Positions 55,313-64,000 of a stretch of DNA of 64,000 bases are shown here, one piece after another. Made by a program: the position numbers and the translations under genes. Numbering within the stretch: the stretch's first letter is position 1; each line of letters opens with the position of its first letter. The notes below the pieces were generated by a model, which was not told where the DNA came from, did no database searches, and saw only the letters and a list, made by a program, of their open reading frames with translations. The DNA is from Roseinatronobacter sp. S2 (GTDB lineage Bacteria; Pseudomonadota; Alphaproteobacteria; Rhodobacterales; Rhodobacteraceae). The stretch is from positions 552,501-616,500 of the forward strand of contig NZ_CP121113.1 of assembly GCF_029581395.1 (NCBI RefSeq), written 5' to 3'.

Positions 55313-56590
55313 ATGGACCATTTTCTATATCGCAACGGTGTCCTGCACGCCGAAGATGTGCCCCTGACCCGCATCGCAGCCGATGTGGGCACGCCGTTTT
55401 ATTGTTATTCCACGGCAACACTGACCCGCCATTTCCGCCTGTTTCAGGATGCACTCTCGGGGATGGAGCATCTGGTGTGCTTTGCCATCAAATCCCTGTC
55501 CAATCAGGCCATTTTGCAGACATTGGCGGAACTGGGCGCAGGTATGGATGTGGTGTCGGGGGGCGAATACCGCCGCGCATTGGCCGCAGGCGTGCCGGGG
55601 GCGCGGATCGTGTTTTCCGGCGTGGGCAAGACGCGCGCGGAAATGGAATATGCGCTGGCCCATGGTATCCGGCAGTTCAACGTCGAATCGGCGGAAGAAC
55701 TGCGCGTCCTGTCCGCGGTTGCGTCGGCGATGGGGGCGGTTGCCCCGATCACCCTGCGCGTGAACCCCGATGTGGACGCCAAAACGCATGAAAAAATCGC
55801 CACAGGCCGCAAGGAAGACAAATTCGGCGTCCCCATCGCGCAGGCCCGCGCCATTTATGCCGAGGCCGCAACCCTGCCGGGTATCGAAATTGTCGGCGTC
55901 GATGTGCATATCGGCAGCCAGTTGACCGACCTTGCGCCTTTTGAAGCGGCATTTACAAAAATTGCCGATCTGACACGCGAATTGCGCGCCGATGGCCACA
56001 CCATCCGCAGGCTGGATCTGGGCGGGGGGCTTGGCATTCCCTATACGCGGTCCAATGAAACCCCGCCCTTGCCGCTGGAATATGGCGCGATGATCAAGCG
56101 CGTGCTGGGCGATCTGGATGTCGAAATTGAAATTGAACCGGGCCGCCTGATTGCGGGCAATGCCGGTATTCTTGTGGCGTCGGTCATTTACCTGAAACAG
56201 GGCGAGGGGCGCGATTTCCTGATCCTTGATGCCGCCATGAATGACCTGATCCGCCCCGCCATGTATGGCGCGCATCATGACATCGTTCCGGTGCGAGAAT
56301 CGCTTGCCGGGGTCGAGCAGCACCCCGTCGATATTGTCGGCCCCGTGTGCGAATCGGGCGATACTTTCGCCAAGACGCGCAACATGCCGCCGCTGGCCCC
56401 CGATGATCTGGTCGCGTTCCGGTCGGCGGGCGCTTACGGCGCTGTCATGTCGTCAGAATACAACACCCGCCCCCTGATCCCCGAAGTTCTGGTGAAAGAT
56501 GATCAATATGCTGTCATCCGCCCCCGCCCAAGCTTTGACGAAATCATCAACCGCGATACATTACCTGAATGGATGACACAAAAGCCATGA
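55313..56590 (+). CDS. lysA: diaminopimelate decarboxylase
   Basis: The 425-residue PLP enzyme has the Schiff-base Lys60 in VCFAIKSLSN, the VHIGSQL motif, GGGLGIPY and the dimer-interface GPVCESGDTF. It converts meso-diaminopimelate to lysine. The ATG at 55313 gives the normal family length. Together with argH it forms an amino-acid biosynthesis operon. Confidence 0.96.
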   Translation: MDHFLYRNGVLHAEDVPLTRIAADVGTPFYCYSTATLTRHFRLFQDALSGMEHLVCFAIKSLSNQAILQTLAELGAGMDVVSGGEYRRALAAGVPGARIVFSGVGKTRAEMEYALAHGIRQFNVESAEELRVLSAVASAMGAVAPITLRVNPDVDAKTHEKIATGRKEDKFGVPIAQARAIYAEAATLPGIEIVGVDVHIGSQLTDLAPFEAAFTKIADLTRELRADGHTIRRLDLGGGLGIPYTRSNETPPLPLEYGAMIKRVLGDLDVEIEIEPGRLIAGNAGILVASVIYLKQGEGRDFLILDAAMNDLIRPAMYGAHHDIVPVRESLAGVEQHPVDIVGPVCESGDTFAKTRNMPPLAPDDLVAFRSAGAYGAVMSSEYNTRPLIPEVLVKDDQYAVIRPRPSFDEIINRDTLPEWMTQKP

Positions 56591-56615
56591 ACCCCATGGC
56601 CCACAGAGAGGGTTG

Positions 56616-59075
56616 ATGTTCCACCGGAAGAAATCAGACGCACCACCTGCCCTGAACCGCGCGCTGCGCGGGACACTGGCAGGGATGTGGGTGGAACGGT
56701 TGGTGCGCGCATTCTGGCCCTTCAGCAGCCTTTTGCTGCTTGCCGCCGCAGCCCTTGGGTTCGGGGCGCAGGACCATCTGCCGCTGCTTTGGGCAAATAT
56801 TGCCGCGATCATGCTTCTGGTGGCGTTGCTTGGGGCATTGCTGGTCGGGGCGTGGCGCTTGCGCGTGCCGTTTCCCGCTGATGCCGCGCGCCGTCTGGAT
56901 CAGGCGCTGCCGGGCCGTCCGCTGTCCGCGCTGTCCGATCAACAGGCCATTGGCGCGCAAGATGCGGCGTCGACGCGGGTTTGGGCCGTGCATATGGCGC
57001 GGATGCAGGCGCGTCTGGCGCATGTTGATGCGGTGCGCGCCGATCTGCGGCTGTCGCGGTTTGACCGTTTCGGCCTGCGTTACATCGCGTTGACGGCATT
57101 TGCCGTATCGTTGTTGTTTGGTGCCCCCACCCGCGTTGGCGAGATATCGGAGCTTGCGCAGATACCGGGCCGCGCCGAGGCGGTGGCCCTTGGCCCGTCA
57201 TGGGAAGCGTGGGTGCAGCCGCCCGCCTATACCGGACGGCCCAGCCTGTATTTGAACGAAGTGGACCGCGCCCGTCTGGAACTGCCGCAAGGCAGCCGCG
57301 TGACCGTGCGGTTCTATGGCCAGCAGGGCATCATGTCCGTGCATGAAAGCCTGTCGGACAGGCAAGACCCCGACACCACCGACATGGCACAGGATTTCGA
57401 AATCGACAGTTCCGGCAGGCTTAGCATTCGCGGCCCCGGCGGGCGCGATTGGGAAGTGGCCGCGCTGGCCGACCAACCGCCGACAGTCGCACTGGATGGC
57501 GCAGCGCAGCGCGAACGTGGCGGGCTGATGCGGCAGGATTTTACCGCCGCTGATGATTATGGCGTGGTCGAGGGGCGTGTGCATATTGATCTGGATCTGG
57601 CGAATGTGTCGCGTGATTTCGGCCTTGCTGTGCCGCCAGAACCGCGTGCGGCACTGTCCGTGGCGCTGCCTTTGCCCGTTTCAGGGTCGCGGACCGAATT
57701 TTCCGATGCCTTTATCGAGGATTTTTCCCAGCACCCATGGGCTAATATGCCCGTGACCGTGGCCCTTCAGGTTGAAGATGCGCGCGGCCAGCAGGGCCAC
57801 AGCCAGACGATGGAAATGACACTTCCGGGCAGGCGTTTTTTCGACCCTATGGCGGCGGCAATCATCGAATTGCGGCGCGATTTGCTGTGGTCGGGCGAAA
57901 ATGCCACGCGTGCGGGCCAGTTGATGCGCGCCATTGGCCACCACCCGCAAGATGCCTTTCGCGGGGTCGAGGCACGGATCAGGTTTACCGAAACCCGCGA
58001 TCTGTTGCTGGCCAGTCTGGATGACGGGGGCCTTGATGGCGCCACCCGTGATGATCTGGCGCAGCGCATGTGGGATCTGGCCGTGTTGCTGGAAGAAGGC
58101 GAACTGGCCGATGCCCGCGAAAGGTTGCAGCGCGCGCAGGAACGGCTGGACGAGGCCGTGCGCAGCGGCGCGGACCCGTCCGAAGTGGCCGAGTTGATGG
58201 ATGAATTGCGCGAAGCCATGCGCGATTATATGCGCCAGTTGGCCGAGCAGCCCCGCGAACGCGGCGAAGCGCCCCCCGATGGCGAAAGCATGGAAATTAC
58301 CCAAGACCAGATTCAACAGCTTCTGGACCGCATACAGGAGTTGATGGAAGAAGGCCGCATGGACGAAGCCGCCCAGTTGCTGGCCCAGTTGCAGGCGTTG
58401 CTGGAAAACCTGCAAATGGCCGAAGGGCAGGGCGGCGAGGGTATGCCCGGAAATGAAGCCATGGAAGGGCTGGGCGATGCGCTGCGCGACCAGCAGGACC
58501 TGGCGGATGACACGTTCAATGACCTGCAAGACCAGTTCCGCAATGGCGATGATGATCTTGCGCCTGATGGCGCGCCGTCCACTGACGAACTGGCGCAGCG
58601 TCAGCGCGGTTTGGCTGATCAGCTGCGCGACCAGCAGTTGGCCCCGCTGCCGGGAGAAGGCACCGCCGAGGGCGACGCCGCGCTGGAAGCGCTGGAACGC
58701 GCGCAGCGTGCCATGGAAGATGCCGCCGAGGCACTGGAACAAGGCGAAAGCGGAGAAGCCCTGAACCGGCAGGCAGATGCCATGGAGGCCATGCGCGACG
58801 GCCTGCGCGCCATGAACGAGGCCGCCACCCAGAACCAGCGTGACCAGCAACAAGGCGAACAGGGCACTGAGCAAGGCGGCGATGGCGGGCGTGACCCGTT
58901 GGGCCGTGACCGCAACCAAGGCGGCGATGTGGGCACCGATCAGGACATGCTGCAAGGTGGGGACACCTATCGCCGTGCGCAGGACCTGCTGGAAGAATTG
59001 CGCCGCCGCTCGGCCGAGCGGGACCGGCCAGAAGCGGAACTGGATTACCTGCGCCGCCTGCTGGACCGTTTCTGA
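56616..59075 (+). CDS. TIGR02302/DUF4175-family membrane protein
   Basis: The 819-residue protein has an N-terminal membrane region with hydrophobic segments near residues 30-75 and about 140-155, a beta-rich middle part, and from about 420 a very long Gln/Glu/Arg-rich helical stretch of coiled-coil type. This is the architecture of TIGR02302, a conserved alphaproteobacterial protein of unknown function found after lysA. The ATG at 56616 is chosen over the adjacent TTG. The C-terminal half is likely extracytoplasmic or peripheral. Confidence 0.82.
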   Translation: MFHRKKSDAPPALNRALRGTLAGMWVERLVRAFWPFSSLLLLAAAALGFGAQDHLPLLWANIAAIMLLVALLGALLVGAWRLRVPFPADAARRLDQALPGRPLSALSDQQAIGAQDAASTRVWAVHMARMQARLAHVDAVRADLRLSRFDRFGLRYIALTAFAVSLLFGAPTRVGEISELAQIPGRAEAVALGPSWEAWVQPPAYTGRPSLYLNEVDRARLELPQGSRVTVRFYGQQGIMSVHESLSDRQDPDTTDMAQDFEIDSSGRLSIRGPGGRDWEVAALADQPPTVALDGAAQRERGGLMRQDFTAADDYGVVEGRVHIDLDLANVSRDFGLAVPPEPRAALSVALPLPVSGSRTEFSDAFIEDFSQHPWANMPVTVALQVEDARGQQGHSQTMEMTLPGRRFFDPMAAAIIELRRDLLWSGENATRAGQLMRAIGHHPQDAFRGVEARIRFTETRDLLLASLDDGGLDGATRDDLAQRMWDLAVLLEEGELADARERLQRAQERLDEAVRSGADPSEVAELMDELREAMRDYMRQLAEQPRERGEAPPDGESMEITQDQIQQLLDRIQELMEEGRMDEAAQLLAQLQALLENLQMAEGQGGEGMPGNEAMEGLGDALRDQQDLADDTFNDLQDQFRNGDDDLAPDGAPSTDELAQRQRGLADQLRDQQLAPLPGEGTAEGDAALEALERAQRAMEDAAEALEQGESGEALNRQADAMEAMRDGLRAMNEAATQNQRDQQQGEQGTEQGGDGGRDPLGRDRNQGGDVGTDQDMLQGGDTYRRAQDLLEELRRRSAERDRPEAELDYLRRLLDRF

Positions 59076-59097
59076 CCGCCGCACCCCCCTTGGCCAC

Positions 59098-59126
59098 TTG
59101 ACGCAAACACGCCCGCACCCTATACG
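59098..59126 (+). promoter_or_regulatory. promoter of rplS-rpmE
   Basis: TTGACG at 59098-59103, a 17-base spacer and TATACG at 59121-59126 form a very good sigma-70 promoter. Transcription should start near 59133, leaving a leader of about 200 bases before rplS. Confidence 0.7.
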
Positions 59127-59334
59127 CCACAAGGTCTGCGGTCGGATTCGGCCAGCGGACATTTTTCTGTATGGGCGCATCTGCCAACTTCGGGCAGGTT
59201 TGGTTCAGCAGAAAGCGGCGAATGAAAAGCACGACTGACCTCTGGCGGGCACATTTGTGGACCCGGACGAAGACCAGAGCTATCAGCCAGCGTTACATCA
59301 GCGGGACAACCGCGCGATTTTGAAAGGGCGAGCG
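59127..59334 (+). promoter_or_regulatory. leader of rplS mRNA
   Basis: The long untranslated leader contains a CTGCC...GGCAG hairpin near 59189-59205 and a wider CTCTGG...CCAGAG pairing near 59240-59280. Ribosomal protein leaders can bind the encoded protein or sense ribosome assembly, but no known L19 leader structure was recognised here. Confidence 0.35.
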
Positions 59335-59715
59335 ATGAACCTTATCGCACAGATCGAAGCCGAGCAGATTGCAGAGCTTGGCAAGGAAATTCCGGATTTC
59401 AAAGCGGGTGACACCATCCGCGTTGGCTACAAAGTGACCGAAGGCACACGCTCGCGCGTGCAGAACTTCGAAGGTGTGTGCATTGCCCGTAAGGGCGGCG
59501 CAGGTATCGCTGCGTCCTTCACTGTGCGCAAGATTTCGTTTGGCGAGGGTGTGGAACGTGTATTCCCCCTCTATTCCACGAATATCGACAGCATTGCCGT
59601 TGTGCGCCGTGGCCGTGTGCGCCGCGCCAAGCTGTATTATCTGCGTGACCGTCGCGGCAAATCGGCCCGCATCGCAGAAAAGTCCAACTACCGTCCAATG
59701 GACGCAAAAGCTTAA
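59335..59715 (+). CDS. rplS: 50S ribosomal protein L19
   Basis: The 126-residue protein has L19 motifs [51 protein letters not shown] and [18 protein letters not shown]. The ATG at 59335 gives the usual family start [11 protein letters not shown]; a longer frame begins in the leader. It lies at the 30S-50S interface. rpmE follows 11 bases downstream. Confidence 0.97.
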   Translation: MNLIAQIEAEQIAELGKEIPDFKAGDTIRVGYKVTEGTRSRVQNFEGVCIARKGGAGIAASFTVRKISFGEGVERVFPLYSTNIDSIAVVRRGRVRRAKLYYLRDRRGKSARIAEKSNYRPMDAKA

Positions 59716-59726
59716 GGAGCGGGCGA

Positions 59727-59948
59727 ATGAAAGCCGATACCCACCCCGAATATCACATGATCAATGTGAAAATGACCGATGGCACCATCGTTCAGATGAA
59801 ATCGACATGGGGCGCCGAAGGCGACACCCTGTCGCTGGATATCGACCCCTCCGTGCACCCCGCATGGACAGGTGGTTCGTCGCGTCTGATGGATGCCGGC
59901 GGCCGTGTGTCGAAGTTCAAGAACAAATATGCAGGTCTGGGTTTCTGA
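59727..59948 (+). CDS. rpmE: 50S ribosomal protein L31
   Basis: The 73-residue protein has the alphaproteobacterial L31 form [21 protein letters not shown] and the C-terminal [23 protein letters not shown]. The zinc-binding cysteine set is absent, so it is a zinc-free form. It forms a ribosomal-protein operon with rplS and ends in a strong terminator. Confidence 0.95.
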   Translation: MKADTHPEYHMINVKMTDGTIVQMKSTWGAEGDTLSLDIDPSVHPAWTGGSSRLMDAGGRVSKFKNKYAGLGF

Positions 59949-59972
59949 TCCCCGCTGCAAGAATGTTTCGGG

Positions 59973-60003
59973 AAAAGGCGCGGTTTCGCGCCTTTTTTCT
60001 TTT
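59973..60003 (+). terminator. intrinsic terminator after rpmE
   Basis: AAGGCGCG-GTTT-CGCGCCTT is followed by a run of T residues about 25 bases after the rpmE stop. Confidence 0.88.
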
Positions 60004-60094
60004 TTATCATATGGTTGATCTGCCGCGTCGCCTGCTTGCACATATCTGTTACCGGGCATAGAAGGTTCCAGAGGCAACGCATCAGGGCAATCGC

Positions 60095-60904
60095 ATGGCG
60101 CATATCATCGTGGTCGGAAACGAAAAGGGCGGTTCGGGCAAATCGACCGTTTCCATGCATGTTTCTGTGGCCTTGGCGCGCATGGGCAAGCAGGTCGGCG
60201 CAATGGATCTGGACCTGCGCCAGCTTAGTTTCGGGCGCTATATTGAAAACCGCCGCAATTTCATGGGTAAAAGCGGGATTGACCTGCCCATCCAGAATTT
60301 TCAGCCTTTGCCTGAAATCGATCCTGCCAGCCTGCCGGACGGGGCAAACCTGTCCGATGCGCGGATGTCCGCAGCGCTGGAGTTGCTGGAGCAGACCTGC
60401 GATTACATCGTCATCGACTGCCCCGGCGCACATACGCGGCCCAGCCAGTTTGCGCATTCCGTGGCCGACACGCTGATTACGCCCATCAATGACAGCTTCA
60501 TTGATTTCGACCTGCTGGCCAGAACCGACCCCGACACGGGCAAGGTTCTGTCGCCGTCAATCTATTCGGAAATGGTGTGGAAAGCGCGCCAGACCCGCGC
60601 ACAGGCCGGTTTGCGCCCGCTGGACTGGATTGTGTTGCGCAACCGTCTGGGCACTGTTGCCATGCACAACAAGCGCAAGGTCGGGGATGCATTGCAAGAA
60701 CTTAGCAAGCGCATCGGGTTCCGTGTGGCAGCAGGCTTCAGCGAGCGTGTTGTGTTCCGTGAATTGTTCCCGCGCGGCCTAACCCTGCTGGATCTGCCCG
60801 ACATTGGCAATGAAACCATGACAATGTCGCATGTTGCGGCGCGTCAGGAAGTGCGGGATCTTCTGGTCACCCTTGATTTGCCGGATCTGCGCGTCAATGT
60901 CTGA
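60095..60904 (+). CDS. mipZ: division-plane positioning ATPase MipZ
   Basis: The 269-residue ParA/MinD-superfamily ATPase has the deviant Walker A GNEKGGSGKST (residues 8-18), the DLDLRQLSFGRYIENR region and YIVIDCPGAHT as Walker B. The length and start MAHIIVVGNEKGGSGKSTVSMH are typical for MipZ, which forms a gradient from the chromosome origin and keeps FtsZ rings at midcell in Caulobacter-like bacteria. It has its own upstream region after a terminator. Confidence 0.9.
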   Translation: MAHIIVVGNEKGGSGKSTVSMHVSVALARMGKQVGAMDLDLRQLSFGRYIENRRNFMGKSGIDLPIQNFQPLPEIDPASLPDGANLSDARMSAALELLEQTCDYIVIDCPGAHTRPSQFAHSVADTLITPINDSFIDFDLLARTDPDTGKVLSPSIYSEMVWKARQTRAQAGLRPLDWIVLRNRLGTVAMHNKRKVGDALQELSKRIGFRVAAGFSERVVFRELFPRGLTLLDLPDIGNETMTMSHVAARQEVRDLLVTLDLPDLRVNV

Positions 60905-61070
60905 AACAGCCACGACATGGCAGGCGCGCACCAAGGTCATTTGATACCCGGTCAAGGCGCGCATCGACCTTGTCGAAGCCTTGCTCTGGTTCGGGCGCTT
61001 TGGTGCCACGCATCGCGGCAAGCATCGCGCCAATACGCGAATTGTCAGTTCCATTCTGGAAAATCGCCAT
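60894..61070 (-). CDS. possible small antisense ORF, unknown
   Basis: The 58-codon minus-strand frame starts MAIFQNGTDNSRIGAMLAAM and ends PCRGCFRH. AAGGG lies seven bases before its ATG, a fair ribosome site, and its last codons overlap the end of mipZ in the opposite direction. It is too short for family recognition, so it may be a chance frame. Confidence 0.3.
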   Translation of the reverse strand: MAIFQNGTDNSRIGAMLAAMRGTKAPEPEQGFDKVDARLDRVSNDLGARLPCRGCFRH

Positions 61071-61263
61071 TGCATCACCCTTGAAATCCCTAACTGTGGG
61101 TAATCATGGTTAAGTGCTGTGGCAGGAATGTGGCAACCAAAGGGAGTCTCTACGGCACCGTTTCCACAACCGACCGTTGCGCGTCGCGCGGTTTGCGTGC
61201 AACGCTGCATGACCAAGGGCAGCGCAACCCGCCCTTGGTGCCATTTCGCAGCAGGTCGTCTGA

Positions 61264-61851
61264 TCAGCGTCTGCGACAGGACCGCAGTTGTTGGTCATAC
61301 ATCTGCGCGCGTGACGCGACGCGGTCCGCGACCCCCAGCAACCATGGTTTGGAATTATAGGACCCGCGTGCAAAACCTGTGTGCCCTTCGTGATAGGCAA
61401 GATACAGGTTGCGCGCGTCGTTCAGGGCAATCCCGTTACGTTCCCGCGATTTGTTGGAATACCACCCCACGAAATCGGTCGCATCGCGTATATTCGTGCG
61501 GGTTGCTCGGCGGTTGCCGGTTTCGCGCTGGTATTCCTCCCATGTGCCATCAAGCGCCTGCGAATACCCCAATGCCGACGATTGCCGACCCATCGGGATA
61601 ACCCCCAACGTATAGCGCACGGGTGTGCGGGCATCGCCGATAAAGCGGCTCTCGGCGTGGATGATGGCCATCTGCACCGGCACCGCAACGCCCCACCGGC
61701 GTTCCGATGCGCGCATCGCGGCGAAATATTGCGGGCGCTCTGTTGCCAGTTCGCAGGCGTTGTCCAGATTGCGCGGTGCAGAAAAGTCCTGCCTGCCACC
61801 ACAAGCGGCCAAAATGGCCACGACGAAAAGAAGTGCGTATGTTCTGCTCAT
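61264..61851 (-). CDS. SLT-type lytic transglycosylase lipoprotein
   Basis: The 195-residue protein has a lipobox ILAAC (Cys17) and a goose-lysozyme/SLT-like domain with catalytic Glu67 in AIIHAESRF. Further along come LGYSQALDGTWEEYQRETG, DATDFVGWYSNKS and NLYLAYHEGHTGF. Such enzymes cleave peptidoglycan glycan strands from the outer membrane side. It precedes the motility genes divergently, so it may open the wall for flagellar or secretion structures, though this is only suggested by location. Confidence 0.8.
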   Translation of the reverse strand: MSRTYALLFVVAILAACGGRQDFSAPRNLDNACELATERPQYFAAMRASERRWGVAVPVQMAIIHAESRFIGDARTPVRYTLGVIPMGRQSSALGYSQALDGTWEEYQRETGNRRATRTNIRDATDFVGWYSNKSRERNGIALNDARNLYLAYHEGHTGFARGSYNSKPWLLGVADRVASRAQMYDQQLRSCRRR

Positions 61852-62052
61852 GACTGCCTCGGATTTTTTCTTTTAGCATATCGGATTTTGCGCCAAATGA
61901 AAGCCTGCCATGGCATGAAGCACACCCTGATTCGGGCCAATTTCCCATATCTGGCGGGTTCGTGAACGCATTATCGCGCTAACCTGATGCCCTTAACGAT
62001 ATTTTCAAGAACTGCGCATATTCTGTATCACGGGTGAATATAGGTGGGTGTG

Positions 62053-62841
62053 ATGCAAAAAACTGACAATGTCAGACCGATAATTATCAAGCGCAAGAAG
62101 GTAATAAGCGGCGGCGGGCACCATGGCGGTGCGTGGAAAGTGGCCTATGCGGACTTCGTGACCGCGATGATGGCGTTCTTCCTGATGCTCTGGCTGCTTG
62201 GGTCTGCCGATGATGAACAACGCAAGGGCATTGCCGATTATTTTGCGCCCACCCTCAGCTTTCAAAGCCGGTCTTCGGGGGGCGATGGTGTTCTGGGCGG
62301 CGATGCAATGTCCGAACAAACCTCGCTGACCGATGACGTTGCCACGCGCAGCCAGATAGAAGGCGAACAAGCCTTGCTTGAAGAACTGGCAGAAACATTT
62401 CAGGCCATGTCGGGCCAAAGCGCGCTTCATGAACAAGCGCTCCAGCATGTGAATATCAAGCTGACCGATGAAGGGCTGGTTGTCGAAATCTTTGACCTGC
62501 CGGATTCGCAGCTGTTCGATCCGCGCAGCGCGCAGGCCAACCCTGTGTTGATCGTTGTGCTGGATCTGCTGACAGAGGTGTTTGGCATGGTCATAAATCC
62601 GGTCGCCATCCACGCACATTCTGCGGGGTTTCCGTCGGTTGTCCTGCAAAACCCGGTCTGGACGCTGACTGTTGATCGCGCGCAGGCGGTGCGGGAACTG
62701 CTGACCGCCAGCGGGTTTCCAGAGCCGCGCATGAAGCGTGTCACTGGATATGCAGATCGCAACCTTGCCGTCCCGATGAACGCCATGGACACGCGCAATA
62801 ACCGCCTTGAGGTTATTTTGCTGCGCACGATGCGGCGCTAA
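62053..62841 (+). CDS. motB: flagellar motor protein MotB
   Basis: The 262-residue protein has a basic start, a GGHHGGAWKVAYADFVTAMMAFFLMLWLL membrane segment whose Asp in YADF is the proton-channel residue of MotB, and a periplasmic OmpA-like peptidoglycan-binding region (about 140-255). ATG 62053 is preferred over nearby in-frame GTG codons. It is a stator component with MotA, which is not in the window, and flgE follows. Confidence 0.85.
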   Translation: MQKTDNVRPIIIKRKKVISGGGHHGGAWKVAYADFVTAMMAFFLMLWLLGSADDEQRKGIADYFAPTLSFQSRSSGGDGVLGGDAMSEQTSLTDDVATRSQIEGEQALLEELAETFQAMSGQSALHEQALQHVNIKLTDEGLVVEIFDLPDSQLFDPRSAQANPVLIVVLDLLTEVFGMVINPVAIHAHSAGFPSVVLQNPVWTLTVDRAQAVRELLTASGFPEPRMKRVTGYADRNLAVPMNAMDTRNNRLEVILLRTMRR

Positions 62842-62914
62842 CCGCTGGATTAGCGTGTTATTAACGCAGCCCATGCACAATGCAGATAAGAATCATGCTG
62901 TGGATGGAGCGAAT

Positions 62915-64000
62915 ATGAGCATTTCGTCGTCGATGAACGCGGGCATTGCAGGCTTGCGGGCCAACTCTGCCCGATTGGGAACCATTTCGGACAATATCGC
63001 AAATTCGGCGACGCACGGGTACCGGCGTTCAGAAACCGCGTTTCATTCCATGGTCGTCGGGTCCGGTGTCGCGGGGCAGGGGGCATATTCAGCAGGGGGG
63101 GTGCGCTCTTCAACCTTTCGGCAGGTGGATCAGGGCGGCTCGCTTATCGGCACGCAGAATTCGACAGATATGGCCCTGTCAGGCCGCGGCTTTTTCCCTG
63201 TCACAACAGAACTCGGGGCGCGGCTGAATGACGGGACATCCCCGCTTTTGCTGTCACCGACCGGATCTTTCCGGCTGGACAGCACAGGTGTCATGCGCGA
63301 TTCTGCCGGAAATGCGCTTCTGGGGTGGCCGGTCGATGCCGACGGGTCCATGCCAGTCTACCCGCGCGACAACATATCCGGCTTGCGGCCTGTCCGGGTC
63401 GAGATGAACCAACAGGTTTTTGTTGAAACAAGCATGGTCAACCTTGGGGTGAACCTGCCTGCATCCGCAACATTGCCGGATGCATCAGGCGATTCTCATC
63501 TGATGACGATTGATTATTACAACGCGGTCGGGTTGCCAGGGAAACTCTCTCTTGAATTCACGCCCCAACTGGACCCCCTTGGTGCCACGAATACATGGTC
63601 ACTTGAGTTGACAGACCAAGGCACCGGTGCCGTATTAGGGACCTATACGGTTCAATTCAACGACGCATCGGGGGTCGGGGGTACGCTGCAATCGATCACC
63701 AGAACCAGTGTTGAAGGCGATGATTACGACCCGGCCACAGGGTCTTTTGAAATTGATGTGGGCGGGCAGCCGATCAACTTCTTTGTCGGATACTATGGCG
63801 AATATGGCGGCATGGTTCAGCGTGGCGTGAACTTCTCACCCGTCGGGGTGGAACAGAACGGCTTCGGGTCTGCCAATCTGGTTGGCTTGACGGTTGATGC
63901 CGCCGGAAACCTTGACGCAGTTTTTGATCAAGGCTTTCGCAGAACATTGTTTCGTATTCCAGTTGTGGATGTGCCCAATCCAAACGGCCTGACCGCACGG
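62915..64000 (+). CDS. flgE: flagellar hook protein FlgE, 5' part
   Basis: The gene runs off the right edge after about 362 codons. The N-terminal motif MSISSSMNAGIAGLRANSAR with SDNIANSATHGYRR is the flagellar rod/hook family signature, and a DMALSGRGFFPV block follows near residue 90. The length already read and its place 73 bases after motB favour FlgE rather than a shorter rod protein. It forms the hook of the flagellum. Confidence 0.85.
   Translation, partial: MSISSSMNAGIAGLRANSARLGTISDNIANSATHGYRRSETAFHSMVVGSGVAGQGAYSAGGVRSSTFRQVDQGGSLIGTQNSTDMALSGRGFFPVTTELGARLNDGTSPLLLSPTGSFRLDSTGVMRDSAGNALLGWPVDADGSMPVYPRDNISGLRPVRVEMNQQVFVETSMVNLGVNLPASATLPDASGDSHLMTIDYYNAVGLPGKLSLEFTPQLDPLGATNTWSLELTDQGTGAVLGTYTVQFNDASGVGGTLQSITRTSVEGDDYDPATGSFEIDVGGQPINFFVGYYGEYGGMVQRGVNFSPVGVEQNGFGSANLVGLTVDAAGNLDAVFDQGFRRTLFRIPVVDVPNPNGLTAR

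Noticed and set aside
57681..59180. Minus-strand 499-codon frame opposite the TIGR02302 gene
   Set aside because: It is a low-complexity shadow of the Gln/Glu-rich coiled coil on the plus strand.

Overview
The window looks like a chromosome segment of an alphaproteobacterium of the Rhodobacteraceae/Roseobacter group. The evidence is the moderately high GC, the rRNA operon followed by an initiator tRNA, a MipZ division ATPase, homologues of the gene transfer agent (GTA) head-spike genes, a TIGR02302-type protein and an EPS-associated MarR regulator. No species can be named from sequence alone.

Layout. 1-1668: 3' part of a 23S rRNA, a 5S rRNA and tRNA-fMet. 1.8-3.1 kb: mobile-element debris (IS66 and IS3 transposase pieces, an integrase tail) and a decayed toxin-antitoxin pair. 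3.3-4.5 kb: two secreted inhibitor-like proteins. 5.0-9.5 kb: an arsenic resistance operon, arsR-arsD-arsA-acr3-(usp pseudogene)-arsC. 9.5-21.6 kb: the centrepiece, a co-directional set of a periplasmic binding protein, histidine kinase, response regulator, ferredoxin, Tat-exported molybdopterin oxidoreductase, four-cluster Fe-S subunit, NrfD-like membrane subunit, TorD chaperone, DUF2478 protein and Mrp ATPase. I read this as an anaerobic arsenite oxidase (Arx) locus with its own As(III)-sensing XSR system. 21.6-25.2 kb: a graveyard of gene fragments (antitoxin, Usp, LysR, IlvD-type dehydratase, ABC ATPase, C-terminally short binding protein) around an intact DksA/TraR zinc-finger gene. 25.2-29.5 kb: two TetR/SDR divergons, one with an MFS exporter. 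30.3-33.3 kb: a LysM protein and GTA head-spike-like genes. 33.3-47.6 kb: an exopolysaccharide locus on the minus strand with flippase, polymerase, sulfotransferase, pyruvyl transferase, glycosyltransferases, GDP-mannose-derived sugar enzymes, ManC, ManB and an EPS-associated MarR regulator. 47.9-64 kb: housekeeping genes (tRNA-Arg, rpmB, meaB, hrpB, EAL protein, argH, lysA, TIGR02302 protein, rplS, rpmE, mipZ, lytic transglycosylase) ending with motB and the start of flgE.

How the parts work together. ArsR-ArsD-ArsA-Acr3-ArsC would detoxify arsenic by reducing As(V) and exporting As(III). The Arx enzyme would oxidise periplasmic As(III) to As(V) and pass electrons through Fe-S and NrfD-like subunits to the quinone pool. 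The XSR genes would switch it on when As(III) is present. Two tandem dyad repeats and a sigma-54-like element lie exactly between arxR and the structural genes. Nearly identical antitoxin remnants in the same orientation flank the whole ars-arx block, which suggests the block was acquired or rearranged as a unit. The clustering of GTA spike genes with a capsule/EPS locus is a second notable association, because GTA head spikes bind capsular polysaccharide in Rhodobacter capsulatus.
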